This document shows positions 1 to 8,447 of a DNA stretch of 64,000 nt, piece after piece. A program made the position numbers and the translations under genes. The DNA is taken from assembly GCA_001464385.1 (NCBI GenBank), contig LNFB01000288.1:124001-188000 (forward strand). Direction: 5' to 3'. The notes below the pieces were generated by a model, which was given only the letters and a program-made list of their open reading frames with translations, was not told the origin of the DNA and ran no database searches. The first letter of the stretch is position 1. Each line of letters starts with the position of its first letter. This DNA comes from Deltaproteobacteria bacterium Ga0077550. Lineage in GTDB: Bacteria; Myxococcota_A; Polyangia; Nannocystales; Nannocystaceae.

Positions 1-36
1 CAAAGATCGTGTGTGTGTTGAAGCCCCGAACCCGGA

Positions 37-1443
37 CTAGAACGGCTCGGACACCGGCACGATGCCGGGCCAGAACGGCTCGTGGTCGATGTCGAGGACC
101 GACATCATCGTGGCGTAGTAGGCGGTCGTGCCGAACACCGGCTCGTTCGGCATGACCTCCATCGACATCGGATCGGTGCGGCCGAAGATCTTCCCGCCGT
201 TGGCGACAAGGCCGCCCATCATGAAGTACGCCTGGTACCGCGAGCCGGGGCCACCGGTGTGGTCGGAGCCGCCGCCCGAGTTGTAGCCATTGTCCATCAC
301 GTTGTCGCGGCCGAACTCGGTCACGCACCCGACCAGCGTGTGATCCCAATACGTGCCACCCTCGGGGTGTGGCATGAGCTTGAGCGCGTAGTTGACCCCC
401 GCGAGCACGCGGGCCAGCGTGTTGGCCGACATCGGGTACGCGGTCATCTCGCCCGAGTGCGTGTCCCAGCCGCCGACCGACGCCCCGGCGTTGCCGCTGT
501 CGCCGATGCACACCGCCGCCGAGCCGTAGCCGATGAAGCGCAGCGCGAGCGCGGTGTCGCGGCCGAGCTGGCTGGTGCCGAGGATCGCGGCGAGCTGCGC
601 GTTGGTGAGGCCGTTCGCCGAGCCGCCCGGCTCGGTCTCGACCTTGAGCGCGGGATCGAGGAACACGTTGCGGAAGGCCTCGACGTTGGCCTTGCCGTTG
701 GCGAGCCGCGCGATCATCTGCTTGTGGCGGTTGCTCCGCGACTTGATCGCGTAGCCGTCGAGTCCGGCCTCGAGGGCGCGGGCCCACTCGGGCTGTCCGC
801 CGGCGTCGTCGCCGTTCTGCGCGACGAACTCGGAGTGCGACGGCACCATGACCGGCGTGATCGAGCCGTCGGGAGCGCCGAGCGGCGTGGTCGCCTGGCC
901 GGTGCCGATGACCGCGGGCGGGAACACGAGGCCGTTGCTGCCCTCGGTGTAGTTCTTGTGGTTGGAGTAGATGCGGCTGATGATGCCGGGGCCGCCCTCG
1001 CCGAGGCCGCTGCCGATCCAGTTGCGCGCGGTCTGGTGATCGCCGACGCCCGAGGACGCGCCTGGCGTGTGGTCGACCGTGCCGAGCACGCAGATCTCGT
1101 GGCTGATGGCGGTGAGCGGCGGGACCGCGGCCATGCCGAGGGCGACGGTGTCCTGGTACGGCTGGTTGTCGAAGATCGACGAGACGCCCCACTCGGTGGT
1201 GCCGCTGCCCGCTTGCACGCCGTACGGGTTCCAGCGGCCGTCGACGTTGCCGTTGAACATCGGCACGGTGCGCGCGCCACCGTCGAGGCTGAACAGCAGC
1301 ACGTGGTTGTGACGCGAGCGCGGGATGTCACCGCCGGCGTAGCTCAGCCGGGGGATCCACAGGTGCGGCGCCGCGATGGCCCCCGCGACGCCCGTGAGCC
1401 CGTACTTCAGGAAGTTGCGACGATTGGCAAAGAACTTCGACAT
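37..1443 (-). CDS. Tat-exported DUF1501 (sulfatase/alkaline-phosphatase-like) protein
   Basis: 468 aa. The N-terminus has a twin-arginine motif (residues 7-13, NRRNFLK) followed by a hydrophobic stretch to about residue 30, so it is probably exported folded through Tat. DUF1501 hallmarks are visible: HVLLFSLDGGARTVP near residue 50, a GGWDTHSG segment in the second half and a TEFGRDN segment towards the end. The family belongs to the alkaline-phosphatase-like superfamily; no substrate is established. The start at 1443 is preceded by GGAGGT with 7 nt spacing. The gene lies 32 nt downstream of the DUF1549-like lipoprotein gene on the same strand, so the two are probably co-transcribed, as is usual for DUF1501 genes paired with DUF1549/DUF1800-type partners. 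Confidence 0.9.
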   Translation of the reverse strand: MSKFFANRRNFLKYGLTGVAGAIAAPHLWIPRLSYAGGDIPRSRHNHVLLFSLDGGARTVPMFNGNVDGRWNPYGVQAGSGTTEWGVSSIFDNQPYQDTVALGMAAVPPLTAISHEICVLGTVDHTPGASSGVGDHQTARNWIGSGLGEGGPGIISRIYSNHKNYTEGSNGLVFPPAVIGTGQATTPLGAPDGSITPVMVPSHSEFVAQNGDDAGGQPEWARALEAGLDGYAIKSRSNRHKQMIARLANGKANVEAFRNVFLDPALKVETEPGGSANGLTNAQLAAILGTSQLGRDTALALRFIGYGSAAVCIGDSGNAGASVGGWDTHSGEMTAYPMSANTLARVLAGVNYALKLMPHPEGGTYWDHTLVGCVTEFGRDNVMDNGYNSGGGSDHTGGPGSRYQAYFMMGGLVANGGKIFGRTDPMSMEVMPNEPVFGTTAYYATMMSVLDIDHEPFWPGIVPVSEPF

Positions 1444-1475
1444 GGTGGTGACCTCCGCTCGTTCGCCCGTACGCA

Positions 1476-3194
1476 CTAGTAGTAGAAGAAGTCCGCCGAC
1501 TTGAGGACCAGGCGGCAGGCCTGGATCGCGAACTCGGTGGGGGTGCACTCGAGGTCGTCGCGGCACAGCGAGATGCCCTCGTCGACGCCCTCGGAGGCGC
1601 CCTCCATCGTGGGGCGGATGAGCGCGGCGGAGTACACTTGGTCGACCGCCTCCCACAGCGCCTCCTCCGACTTGTCGCTGGGATCGTCGACGACCGACAG
1701 CGGGTAGATCGGGGCGCCTTCGCCGGCCATCTCGCAGAGCTCGGCGGTGAGCGTGGCCTGGGTGAGCGCGGCGATGAGGCCGGTCCGGGCCTCGCGGAAC
1801 TGGCCGACGCGATCGGGGCAGCCGCCGAGCAGCTGGGCCTTGTCGCGCAGCGTGTAGTCGGGCTGGCCGCCCGGCAAAGTCGCGTAGGTGTGGGGGTGGA
1901 AGCCGCCGTTGCCCGACTGCACCTCGGGGTAGCGGTGATCGCAGCCGACCAGCGGCGTGCCGGCGAGCTTGAACGCGCTGCGCAACCAGTCCTCGGCGTC
2001 CATCTGCTTGACCGGCCCGTGCAGGTACGGCGGATCCCAGTTCTCGTCGTCCGGCGAGTCGACCTCTTCGTAGCGGTTGGTCGAGGTGTACAGGACGCTG
2101 GTGAGGATCTCGCGATCGACCGCGCGGACGTTGCCGTTGGTCTCGACCATGAGATCGACCAGGGCTTGGCGCACCAGCGGCAGATCGGCGCCGGCGTCGT
2201 AGCCGAGGTAGCGCATGAGCGCCCGGTCGACGTACGACTCGTAGAAGGCGGGCTGCTCGGCGATGAGCTGGCCGGGGCGACGCAGCAGGTCCCACTGCTC
2301 GGTGGTCAGCATGCTCTGGTCGATGATGTTGGGGCCGGGGTCGCTGGTGTCGCCCGGCATCACCGGCGGCACGAGGACGGTCTGGTCGCCCCAGAAGTCG
2401 CTGTGGCAGTCGGCCTCGTTGGGCGCGGCGCAGGCCAGCGTGTTGAGCACCACGTTCTTCGCGTTGCTCTGCATCGGGTCGGGCACCGCCCGCTCCTCCC
2501 AGAGGTGCCACAGCGGCTCGAGGGCGAGGCGCTCGGCCGGCGTCGCCTCGCGGCCGAGGAAGGCGCGGAAGCTGAACGCGACCAGGTCGTTGCCGTCCCA
2601 GCGGCCGAGGAACGCCGGGTGGGTCGCCGCGAGCTCCGCGAACTGGCCGAGCGTCAGCGTGCCCGCGTGCAGCTCACCGGCGCGCGCGTCGAGATCGGCG
2701 ATGTACGCGTAGTGCGTCACGAGCGAGTTCATCTGGAACAGGTCGGCCCACATCCGCTGGCTCGTCCGCAGGTACTCCGGCCGGGCCATGAACGCGTCGA
2801 CCAGTTCGTCCGCCGACTTGTACTTGCACTGCTGCTCGTACTCGAGGTCGGTCGGCGACTCGCCGAGCAGATCGATGTACGCGCGGCGGCACATCTCGAC
2901 GTCGTCCGCCGGCGGCGGCTCGACGCCCATGCCCTGGATCATCGGGCACGCGGCCTCGTCGATGACGTTGTCGAACTCGAGGCCGTCGCAGATCTCGGAC
3001 GGCTCGCCCGTGTCGACCGCGCCCGTGTCGGCCGAGTCCGCGGCGCCCGTCGAGTCGACGCCGGGGTCGGTCGTCGCCGGCGCGGTCGCGGTGCCGGTGT
3101 CCTCGGCACCGTCGTCACCGCCGGACGAGCCACCGTTGCAGGCGCATAGGGCTAGGATCACCCCGATGGAATTTCGCGGTACGGCTCGTCGCAT
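1476..3194 (-). CDS. DUF1549-like secreted lipoprotein, partner of DUF1501
   Basis: 572 aa. A short signal peptide runs into ALCAC, giving a likely lipidated Cys near residue 18-20, followed by an Asp/Thr/Gly-rich linker (about residues 20-65) typical of myxobacterial surface lipoproteins. The segment MCRRAYIDLLGESPTDLEYE resembles the conserved start of DUF1549 (RRAYLDLTGxPPT). At least ten cysteines are spread along the chain, but there is no CxxCH, so unlike many DUF1549 relatives it should not bind c-type haem. The start at 3194 has AGGGAG about 10 nt upstream. Family placement rests on this motif and on the adjacent DUF1501 gene; the biochemical role is unknown. Confidence 0.75.
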   Translation of the reverse strand: MRRAVPRNSIGVILALCACNGGSSGGDDGAEDTGTATAPATTDPGVDSTGAADSADTGAVDTGEPSEICDGLEFDNVIDEAACPMIQGMGVEPPPADDVEMCRRAYIDLLGESPTDLEYEQQCKYKSADELVDAFMARPEYLRTSQRMWADLFQMNSLVTHYAYIADLDARAGELHAGTLTLGQFAELAATHPAFLGRWDGNDLVAFSFRAFLGREATPAERLALEPLWHLWEERAVPDPMQSNAKNVVLNTLACAAPNEADCHSDFWGDQTVLVPPVMPGDTSDPGPNIIDQSMLTTEQWDLLRRPGQLIAEQPAFYESYVDRALMRYLGYDAGADLPLVRQALVDLMVETNGNVRAVDREILTSVLYTSTNRYEEVDSPDDENWDPPYLHGPVKQMDAEDWLRSAFKLAGTPLVGCDHRYPEVQSGNGGFHPHTYATLPGGQPDYTLRDKAQLLGGCPDRVGQFREARTGLIAALTQATLTAELCEMAGEGAPIYPLSVVDDPSDKSEEALWEAVDQVYSAALIRPTMEGASEGVDEGISLCRDDLECTPTEFAIQACRLVLKSADFFYY

Positions 3195-3698
3195 TGGACT
3201 CAACTCCCTGCCGGGCGGCGTCGTGTAGAACACGGGGGCGCGGGGGCTCTCGCGAGGTTTCGCGGCGGGGTGGTCCCCGCACAAGCTCCGACGTGTGAGA
3301 CCCCACCTCATGGGGGGCTTTCCGGGGTCCCACGGAAAAAGTTGCCGGCCCGCGCGCCGGGTTCCCCATCGGCCTGATTCGCCCGAATTCGTGGGTTCTC
3401 GGGGATTCCGCGGCCCGAACATCGAGGCCGGATTCGCCCCGATCGCGTACGCCGAGATCGCCCGCGCGCTGCGCATCGGCCTGCACGCATCGACGCCCGC
3501 GCTCGGATTCCTGCCGAATCGCCACGACACCGCGGTGACCGTCGGCCGTCGCTTGCGTGTCGAATCCCGACGCGAGCGCCAGCGCGTCGTCGTCCTCGTC
3601 GAGCAGCACATCGAAGCCGCAGGTGTCGATCGTCAGGGCCGCGGCCATCCCGGCGCACCCACGGCGAGGCGCTACGTACAACACTCGACACGACGAGG
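3195..3698. other. Intergenic region between divergent genes
   Basis: About 500 bases without a convincing gene, between the start of the DUF1549-like gene (minus) and the M15 peptidase (plus). It must hold both promoters, but I cannot pick a -35/-10 pair with confidence. The minus strand at roughly 3660-3545 reads as an open frame beginning MAAALTIDTCGFDVLLDEDD with strong G/C third positions. It soon loses coding character and has no recognisable fold, so it may be a gene remnant or chance. Confidence 0.5.
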
Positions 3699-5300
3699 AT
3701 GCCCCGCACCGGGCTCCACGCGTCGGCTACCGTGATGTCGGGGCACATGCTGGCGAACGCACTACTCTCGACGATCCTGGGCCTCGATGGTCCCGTCTCC
3801 GCGCCGTGCGGGCTCACGCAACCGCTGGATCCCGACTACGGCAGCGTCCCGTACGACTGCGCCGAGTCGCAGGACATGGGCTACGACAACGGCGACCCGT
3901 TCGACATCACCGTCGTGATGATCGACGGCGAGCCGGTCGAGAAGGACACCGCCAACGCGTTCTGGGTGATGCGCGAGGCGGCGTCCGCCGACGGCGTCGA
4001 GATCCACATCAACTCCGGCTTCCGCACGATGGAGGAGCAGGAGTACTTCTACATGTGCTACACGTGCTGTTGCTGCAACAGCTGCAACCTCGCGGCGCAG
4101 CCCGGCTACAGCAACCATCAGAGCGGCCACGCGCTGGACTTGAACACCAGCGCCGCTGGCGTCTACGACTGGTTGGCCGCGCACGGTGGCGAGTACGGGT
4201 TCTCGCGCACGGTGCCCAGCGAGGACTGGCACTGGGAGTGGTGGGGCGGTGGCCCTGGCGGTGGCATCTGCGACATCGCGGCGGCCCCCACCGGGACCCT
4301 CGACGCGGCGGGCTGCGAGGGCATCCGCGGGTGGGCACAGGATCCCGACGCCCCCGAGGCCGCGCTCGGCGTCGAGGTTGCCTTCGGCGCGCCGACGGGC
4401 GATCCCGCGGCCGTGTCGGTGTCGATCGTCGCCGACCAGGAACGCGCAGATCTGTGCGAGCCGCTCGGCACCTGCAACCACGGCTTCACCCTCGATGTGC
4501 CGCTGTCGCTGCAGGACGGCGCGCCGCACGACGTGCACGTCTACGCGATCGACAGCGACGGGGCCGACAACGCCGAGCTCGTCGCGAGCCCGCAGCAGCT
4601 GATGTGCCCGCCGCCGCCGGTCCCCGAGGGAGTCCGCCGGGCGACGGGCGCGGCGAGCCTCGCCGGCTGGGGCTTCTCGACGTTCTGGCAGATGATGAAG
4701 GTCGACGCGGCCACGCTCGACGAGCTCGACGAGTGGACGGCGCTGGCGAACGCGCCGCTGCTGGTGCGCACCGAGGACGCGCCCGAGGTATGGTGGGTGG
4801 ACTCGGGCTGGCGACGCCACGTGCCGAGCCCGGAGGTCGCCGCGGCGTGGGGCCTCGACCTCTCGACGGCGGAGATCGTGACCGCGGAGATCCTCGATCA
4901 GTGGCGCGAGGGCACGCCGATGCGCGACCGGCCGGTGCTGGTCTCGGTCGACGGCGTGACCGTGTATCTGATCGACGACGCACAGGGCGACGGCTCCGGC
5001 GGTGGAGCCGACGGCGGCGAGGGGGATGACGGCGGCTCGGGCAGCGGCGGGGACGACACGCTGGATCCCGACGATGGCTCGGACAGCGGGGCTGCGCTGC
5101 CGGGGGCCGACGACGAGGGCGACGCGGGCTGCGGGTGCGCGGGCGGCCCGTCGGGCCCACGCGGGGGCCTGATGCTGTTGGTCGTCGCCGCGATCGGTCG
5201 CCGGCGAGCACGCGCACGGTCGCTGCGGGTTTCCCCTTCGGCTACGGGAGCCCAGGGCAATCGATCTGGCGGTTCTGCGACAACTGGCACGTCGCGCTGA
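3699..5300 (+). CDS. M15 (VanY-type) D-Ala-D-Ala carboxypeptidase-like protein with MYXO-CTERM-like tail
   Basis: 533 aa. The M15 zinc-peptidase signature is present: SNHQSGHALDLN at residues 138-149 (ligands H140 and D147) and DWHWEW around H178. Such enzymes trim peptidoglycan stem peptides. Just before the first motif is a cysteine cluster, six Cys within residues 120-129. A central segment (about 205-300) starting GCEGIRGWAQDPDAP resembles accessory beta domains on myxobacterial secreted enzymes. The tail has a Gly/Asp-rich linker, GCGC, a short hydrophobic stretch and RRRARAR, which is the MYXO-CTERM sorting pattern. About 25 residues follow the Arg cluster, which is longer than usual. 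The 3' end overlaps the convergent VWA gene by 59 nt. The start is uncertain: ATG 3699 or ATG 3735, neither with a good ribosome site. Confidence 0.85.
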   Translation: MPRTGLHASATVMSGHMLANALLSTILGLDGPVSAPCGLTQPLDPDYGSVPYDCAESQDMGYDNGDPFDITVVMIDGEPVEKDTANAFWVMREAASADGVEIHINSGFRTMEEQEYFYMCYTCCCCNSCNLAAQPGYSNHQSGHALDLNTSAAGVYDWLAAHGGEYGFSRTVPSEDWHWEWWGGGPGGGICDIAAAPTGTLDAAGCEGIRGWAQDPDAPEAALGVEVAFGAPTGDPAAVSVSIVADQERADLCEPLGTCNHGFTLDVPLSLQDGAPHDVHVYAIDSDGADNAELVASPQQLMCPPPPVPEGVRRATGAASLAGWGFSTFWQMMKVDAATLDELDEWTALANAPLLVRTEDAPEVWWVDSGWRRHVPSPEVAAAWGLDLSTAEIVTAEILDQWREGTPMRDRPVLVSVDGVTVYLIDDAQGDGSGGGADGGEGDDGGSGSGGDDTLDPDDGSDSGAALPGADDEGDAGCGCAGGPSGPRGGLMLLVVAAIGRRRARARSLRVSPSATGAQGNRSGGSATTGTSR

Positions 5301-6894
5301 CCGCAGTGCCACCGGGCGCGGGGACACCATCTCGACGCACGAGCTGGAACTCGAGGTTCCAGCCCTCCTCGGAGCAGACGTCCGAGAGACGATCGTCGAC
5401 CAAGGTCACGAAGCACACGTCCTCGCCGTCGGGCAGGCTCCCATCCGCCGCGCACGTCTCGATGTTCGTCTCGACGACGTCACCGCTGGCGACGTCCGGC
5501 GCTTCTTGGATCAGGGTGCACTGCGGCTGCAGACCATCGCCGACCGGATCGGTGTCCGCGACGCAGGCGGTCATGCACGCCGGCTTGATCTGGTCGCGGA
5601 TGGTGTTGGCGATCGCCGACAGCGCGTCGGAGTAGTCGTCCTGGCAGATCGAGTAGATGTTCGGCCCGTCGCCGACCTCGAACGCCTCGGCGAACTCGCG
5701 CTCTCGCACCGGCGGCCGGGCCGTCGATGTCCCGGCGGCGCTGGCGTAGGTGCAGCCGGCACCGATGCCGAAGTCGTTCTGCTCGACCGGATCGAGCGAT
5801 TTGGCGTAGGTCAGCTCGCCGTCGTAGCCGTCCGGGACGCCAGCGATGAGCGCGACCAGGACCTCCTGACTGGGCGTGATCGTCTGCTTCGCGGTCTCGA
5901 TCTCCTGGATGAAGTCGATGTAGCGATTCAGCGGGTGGAGCACCGCATCGCCGTCCGCGACGTCGATGTCGCCGTCGACGTTCTTGTTCGACGAGCGGCA
6001 GGTGTCGTACGGCGTGCCACTGCCCTCGCAGACCACGCCCGCGTTCCAGCACACCGCCGAGGTGGGCCCCATGGCGTCGGGATCGGACCAGAAGACCTGG
6101 CCGCCCCCCTGGCTCGCGGACAAGAAGATCGACGCGTACTCGTTGTTGTACGAGCAATCGACCTCGTCCGTGATGATGACGACCGACAAGATCGCGTTGC
6201 TGCGCAAGAAGCCGTACTGCTTCTCGTCGGCGTTCTGGGCCCGCAGGAGGGCTTTGTACATCGACTCGAGATGGGACTCGAAGCCGCAGCCCGCGATTCC
6301 CTGGGGGCCGAAGCACTGGAACGCCTCGGTGGTGCTGATGTCACCGGCGAGGTTGGTCTTGCCCTCGATGTTCTCGAGCCAGGGGCGCTCCTTCGGCTCG
6401 GGATCGAACTCGGTGGTCGTCGGTTCGATGCCGATCGACTCCGTCGAGCACACGTCGGTGCACGCCACTGCGGTGGCGTCGGCCGGCGGGCTGGATTGGG
6501 ACACGAATTCCCCCTGGCGGCTGCGACAGCTGGACAGCTGCAGCTTGCCGGCCTCTGGCGACGTACTGCCCCCGCATTGGGGGTTGCCGTTGTCGGTCGT
6601 GGTGACCCCGATGCGGTAGTTCGCCTCGACCATGGGATCCTCGAGGACGTCGATGAACGCCGGGAAGTTGGCCGCCAACAGCCCCTGTTCCTCGCCCATC
6701 GAGCCCGAGTTGTCGATCACGAAGAGAATGTCGACATCCTTGTTCACCGTCAGCGCCACCGCGTTCTCCTTCTCCGATGCCGCCTCGTACTCCACGTCCT
6801 TCAACGGGTGATCGAGACAGGCGAGCAGTGTCGGCGAAACGACGCCGGTGGCAGCGAGCAGCGTCATGCGGAAGACGAGGGAGATGCGGGGCAT
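5242..6894 (-). CDS. VWA-domain lipoprotein
   Basis: 550 aa. The signal peptide ends in a lipobox, PTLLAC with Cys26, so this is an envelope lipoprotein. A von Willebrand factor A domain follows: VDILFVIDNSGSMGEE carries the MIDAS triad (D61, S63, S65), and SVVIITDEVDCS near the middle forms the domain's later beta strand. A Cys-containing C-terminal half (CxxxCV, SATCQLSQNRQIDC) is probably disulfide-stabilised outside the cytoplasm. VWA proteins bind partners through a metal ion; the partner is unknown. The start has GGAG 5 nt upstream. It stands between the two secreted DUF pairs and points the same way, so a shared surface function is possible but not shown. Confidence 0.85.
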   Translation of the reverse strand: MPRISLVFRMTLLAATGVVSPTLLACLDHPLKDVEYEAASEKENAVALTVNKDVDILFVIDNSGSMGEEQGLLAANFPAFIDVLEDPMVEANYRIGVTTTDNGNPQCGGSTSPEAGKLQLSSCRSRQGEFVSQSSPPADATAVACTDVCSTESIGIEPTTTEFDPEPKERPWLENIEGKTNLAGDISTTEAFQCFGPQGIAGCGFESHLESMYKALLRAQNADEKQYGFLRSNAILSVVIITDEVDCSYNNEYASIFLSASQGGGQVFWSDPDAMGPTSAVCWNAGVVCEGSGTPYDTCRSSNKNVDGDIDVADGDAVLHPLNRYIDFIQEIETAKQTITPSQEVLVALIAGVPDGYDGELTYAKSLDPVEQNDFGIGAGCTYASAAGTSTARPPVREREFAEAFEVGDGPNIYSICQDDYSDALSAIANTIRDQIKPACMTACVADTDPVGDGLQPQCTLIQEAPDVASGDVVETNIETCAADGSLPDGEDVCFVTLVDDRLSDVCSEEGWNLEFQLVRRDGVPAPGGTAVSATCQLSQNRQIDCPGLP

Positions 6895-7044
6895 GGGGGC
6901 TCCACCGCGCGAGGTCCGCCCGAATTGGGGGCCTCGGCGTCCATGTGTTCCGCAACGGCTCGACTTCCATCACGCGCCACGACGCAAGGCGAAGGAAGCA
7001 CCGAGTGCTCCCCTCGTCGGCGGGCGACGTGCTCCGCGACGACT

Positions 7045-8430
7045 CTAGGCCAACAACGCCGCGAGCGGCGTGTTCGAGTAGCCGTTGCCGGACCCGACCT
7101 CGGTCGCCTCGGGCACGACCGACTTCAGGATCGCGAGCAGGACGTCCGACGTGTTCTCGCCGCTGGGCGAGTGGTAGTGGATGCCGGGGTGCGTGAGCGC
7201 CCCGCCACCGCCGCCACACACGAGGATCGGCATGTCGTCGGTCGAGTGGGTCAGGCCGCTCGCGGCGTCCGACGACGCGAGCAGGACCGAGTTGTCGAGC
7301 AGGTTGCCGGCGCCCTCGGGCGTCGCCTGCAGCGCCTCGAGCAGGTAGGCGAGCTGCTGCATCGTGTAGATGGTCGCGGCGTCGACCATGTCGTTCATCC
7401 CACCGTCGTGGGTGAGATCGTGGTGGCCCTGGGTCGCGCCCACGGTGTTGAACACGGTGTAGCCGACCGAGCCCGTGAACTGCACGCTGGCGATCCGCGT
7501 GACGTCGCAGCTGAAGGCCATGACGATGAGGTCCGTCATCGCCCGGTTGACGGCCTCGAGCTGCTCCTGGCCCTCGATGTCGTCGTTGTTCTGCTGCGTC
7601 ATCTCGGGGATCTCGCACAGCGGCGCGAGGGCGTCGATCTGCGAGCGGATCTGCTCGACGCTGGCGAGGTGGGCGTCGAGTCGGACCTTGTCCGCGTTGC
7701 CGACCCGCAGCTTGAGCCGCTCGACGTCGGCCTTGACCGCGTCGAGGCTGGCGATGCGGTGCGGCTTGGTCGGGTCGTCCGGCACGGAGAACGAGCCGAA
7801 GAGCTGGTTCCACACCTCGCGCGGATCGAACAGCTGCGACAGCGGCGAGTCCGGCCCCTGGTGCGAGAGGAACTGCAGCGTCGGTCCCTCGCCGCCGATG
7901 ATGCGCTTGGACACCGCGACCTGGATCGACGGCAGGAACGTCTCGCCGCCGATCGCCGCGGCAGCGACCTGATCGATCGTCGGTCCGCCGAACTTCGACG
8001 CGTAGTTGGCCCCGTTGGGCGGCAGCTCGATGAACGGATGCCCCGCGAACAGCACGCAGCCGTCGTGGTGACCGCGGCGCCCCGGGTTCGCCGCGCCGAC
8101 GCGCGTGCCCGACACGAGCGAGACGTAGTCCTTGACGTTGGAGAACGGCTGGAGCTGCGGCGTGAGCTCGTAGCCCGCGCCCTGCCCCGCCGGCCAGAAG
8201 CGCAGGCCCGAGCCGCCGTTGTTGGGGTCGTTGAGCGCGACGCCGTTGCCCCAGAACCAGGTGAGCATGCGGCGAGCGAACGGCGTGCCGCCGGCGTAGG
8301 CCTCGCCGTGATCGTCGAGCATCACGTCGAGCACGGGCAGCGCGAGCGCGACCGCCGTGCCGCCCGCGACACCGCGGAGCATGGCCCGACGACCGAGGGT
8401 GAACCGAGAACGGGTGGTCTTGATCAGCAT
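7045..8430 (-). CDS. Tat-exported DUF1552 protein
   Basis: 461 aa. The Tat motif is GRRAMLRG (Arg14-Arg15), followed by a hydrophobic stretch to about residue 35. The body matches DUF1552: MLTWFWGNGVALND after the signal, GHHDGCVLFAGHPF around residue 120, LDAHLASVEQIRSQ and QGHHDLTHDG further on. The family is secreted and common in myxobacteria and planctomycetes; I know of no demonstrated activity. The start at 8430 has GGGGGAG 7 nt upstream. It lies 17 nt after the DUF1592/DUF1588 gene, the usual two-gene arrangement for these families, so the pair is almost certainly one transcript and probably one complex. Confidence 0.9.
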   Translation of the reverse strand: MLIKTTRSRFTLGRRAMLRGVAGGTAVALALPVLDVMLDDHGEAYAGGTPFARRMLTWFWGNGVALNDPNNGGSGLRFWPAGQGAGYELTPQLQPFSNVKDYVSLVSGTRVGAANPGRRGHHDGCVLFAGHPFIELPPNGANYASKFGGPTIDQVAAAAIGGETFLPSIQVAVSKRIIGGEGPTLQFLSHQGPDSPLSQLFDPREVWNQLFGSFSVPDDPTKPHRIASLDAVKADVERLKLRVGNADKVRLDAHLASVEQIRSQIDALAPLCEIPEMTQQNNDDIEGQEQLEAVNRAMTDLIVMAFSCDVTRIASVQFTGSVGYTVFNTVGATQGHHDLTHDGGMNDMVDAATIYTMQQLAYLLEALQATPEGAGNLLDNSVLLASSDAASGLTHSTDDMPILVCGGGGGALTHPGIHYHSPSGENTSDVLLAILKSVVPEATEVGSGNGYSNTPLAALLA

Positions 8431-8447
8431 GGTGTTGCTCCCCCTGC

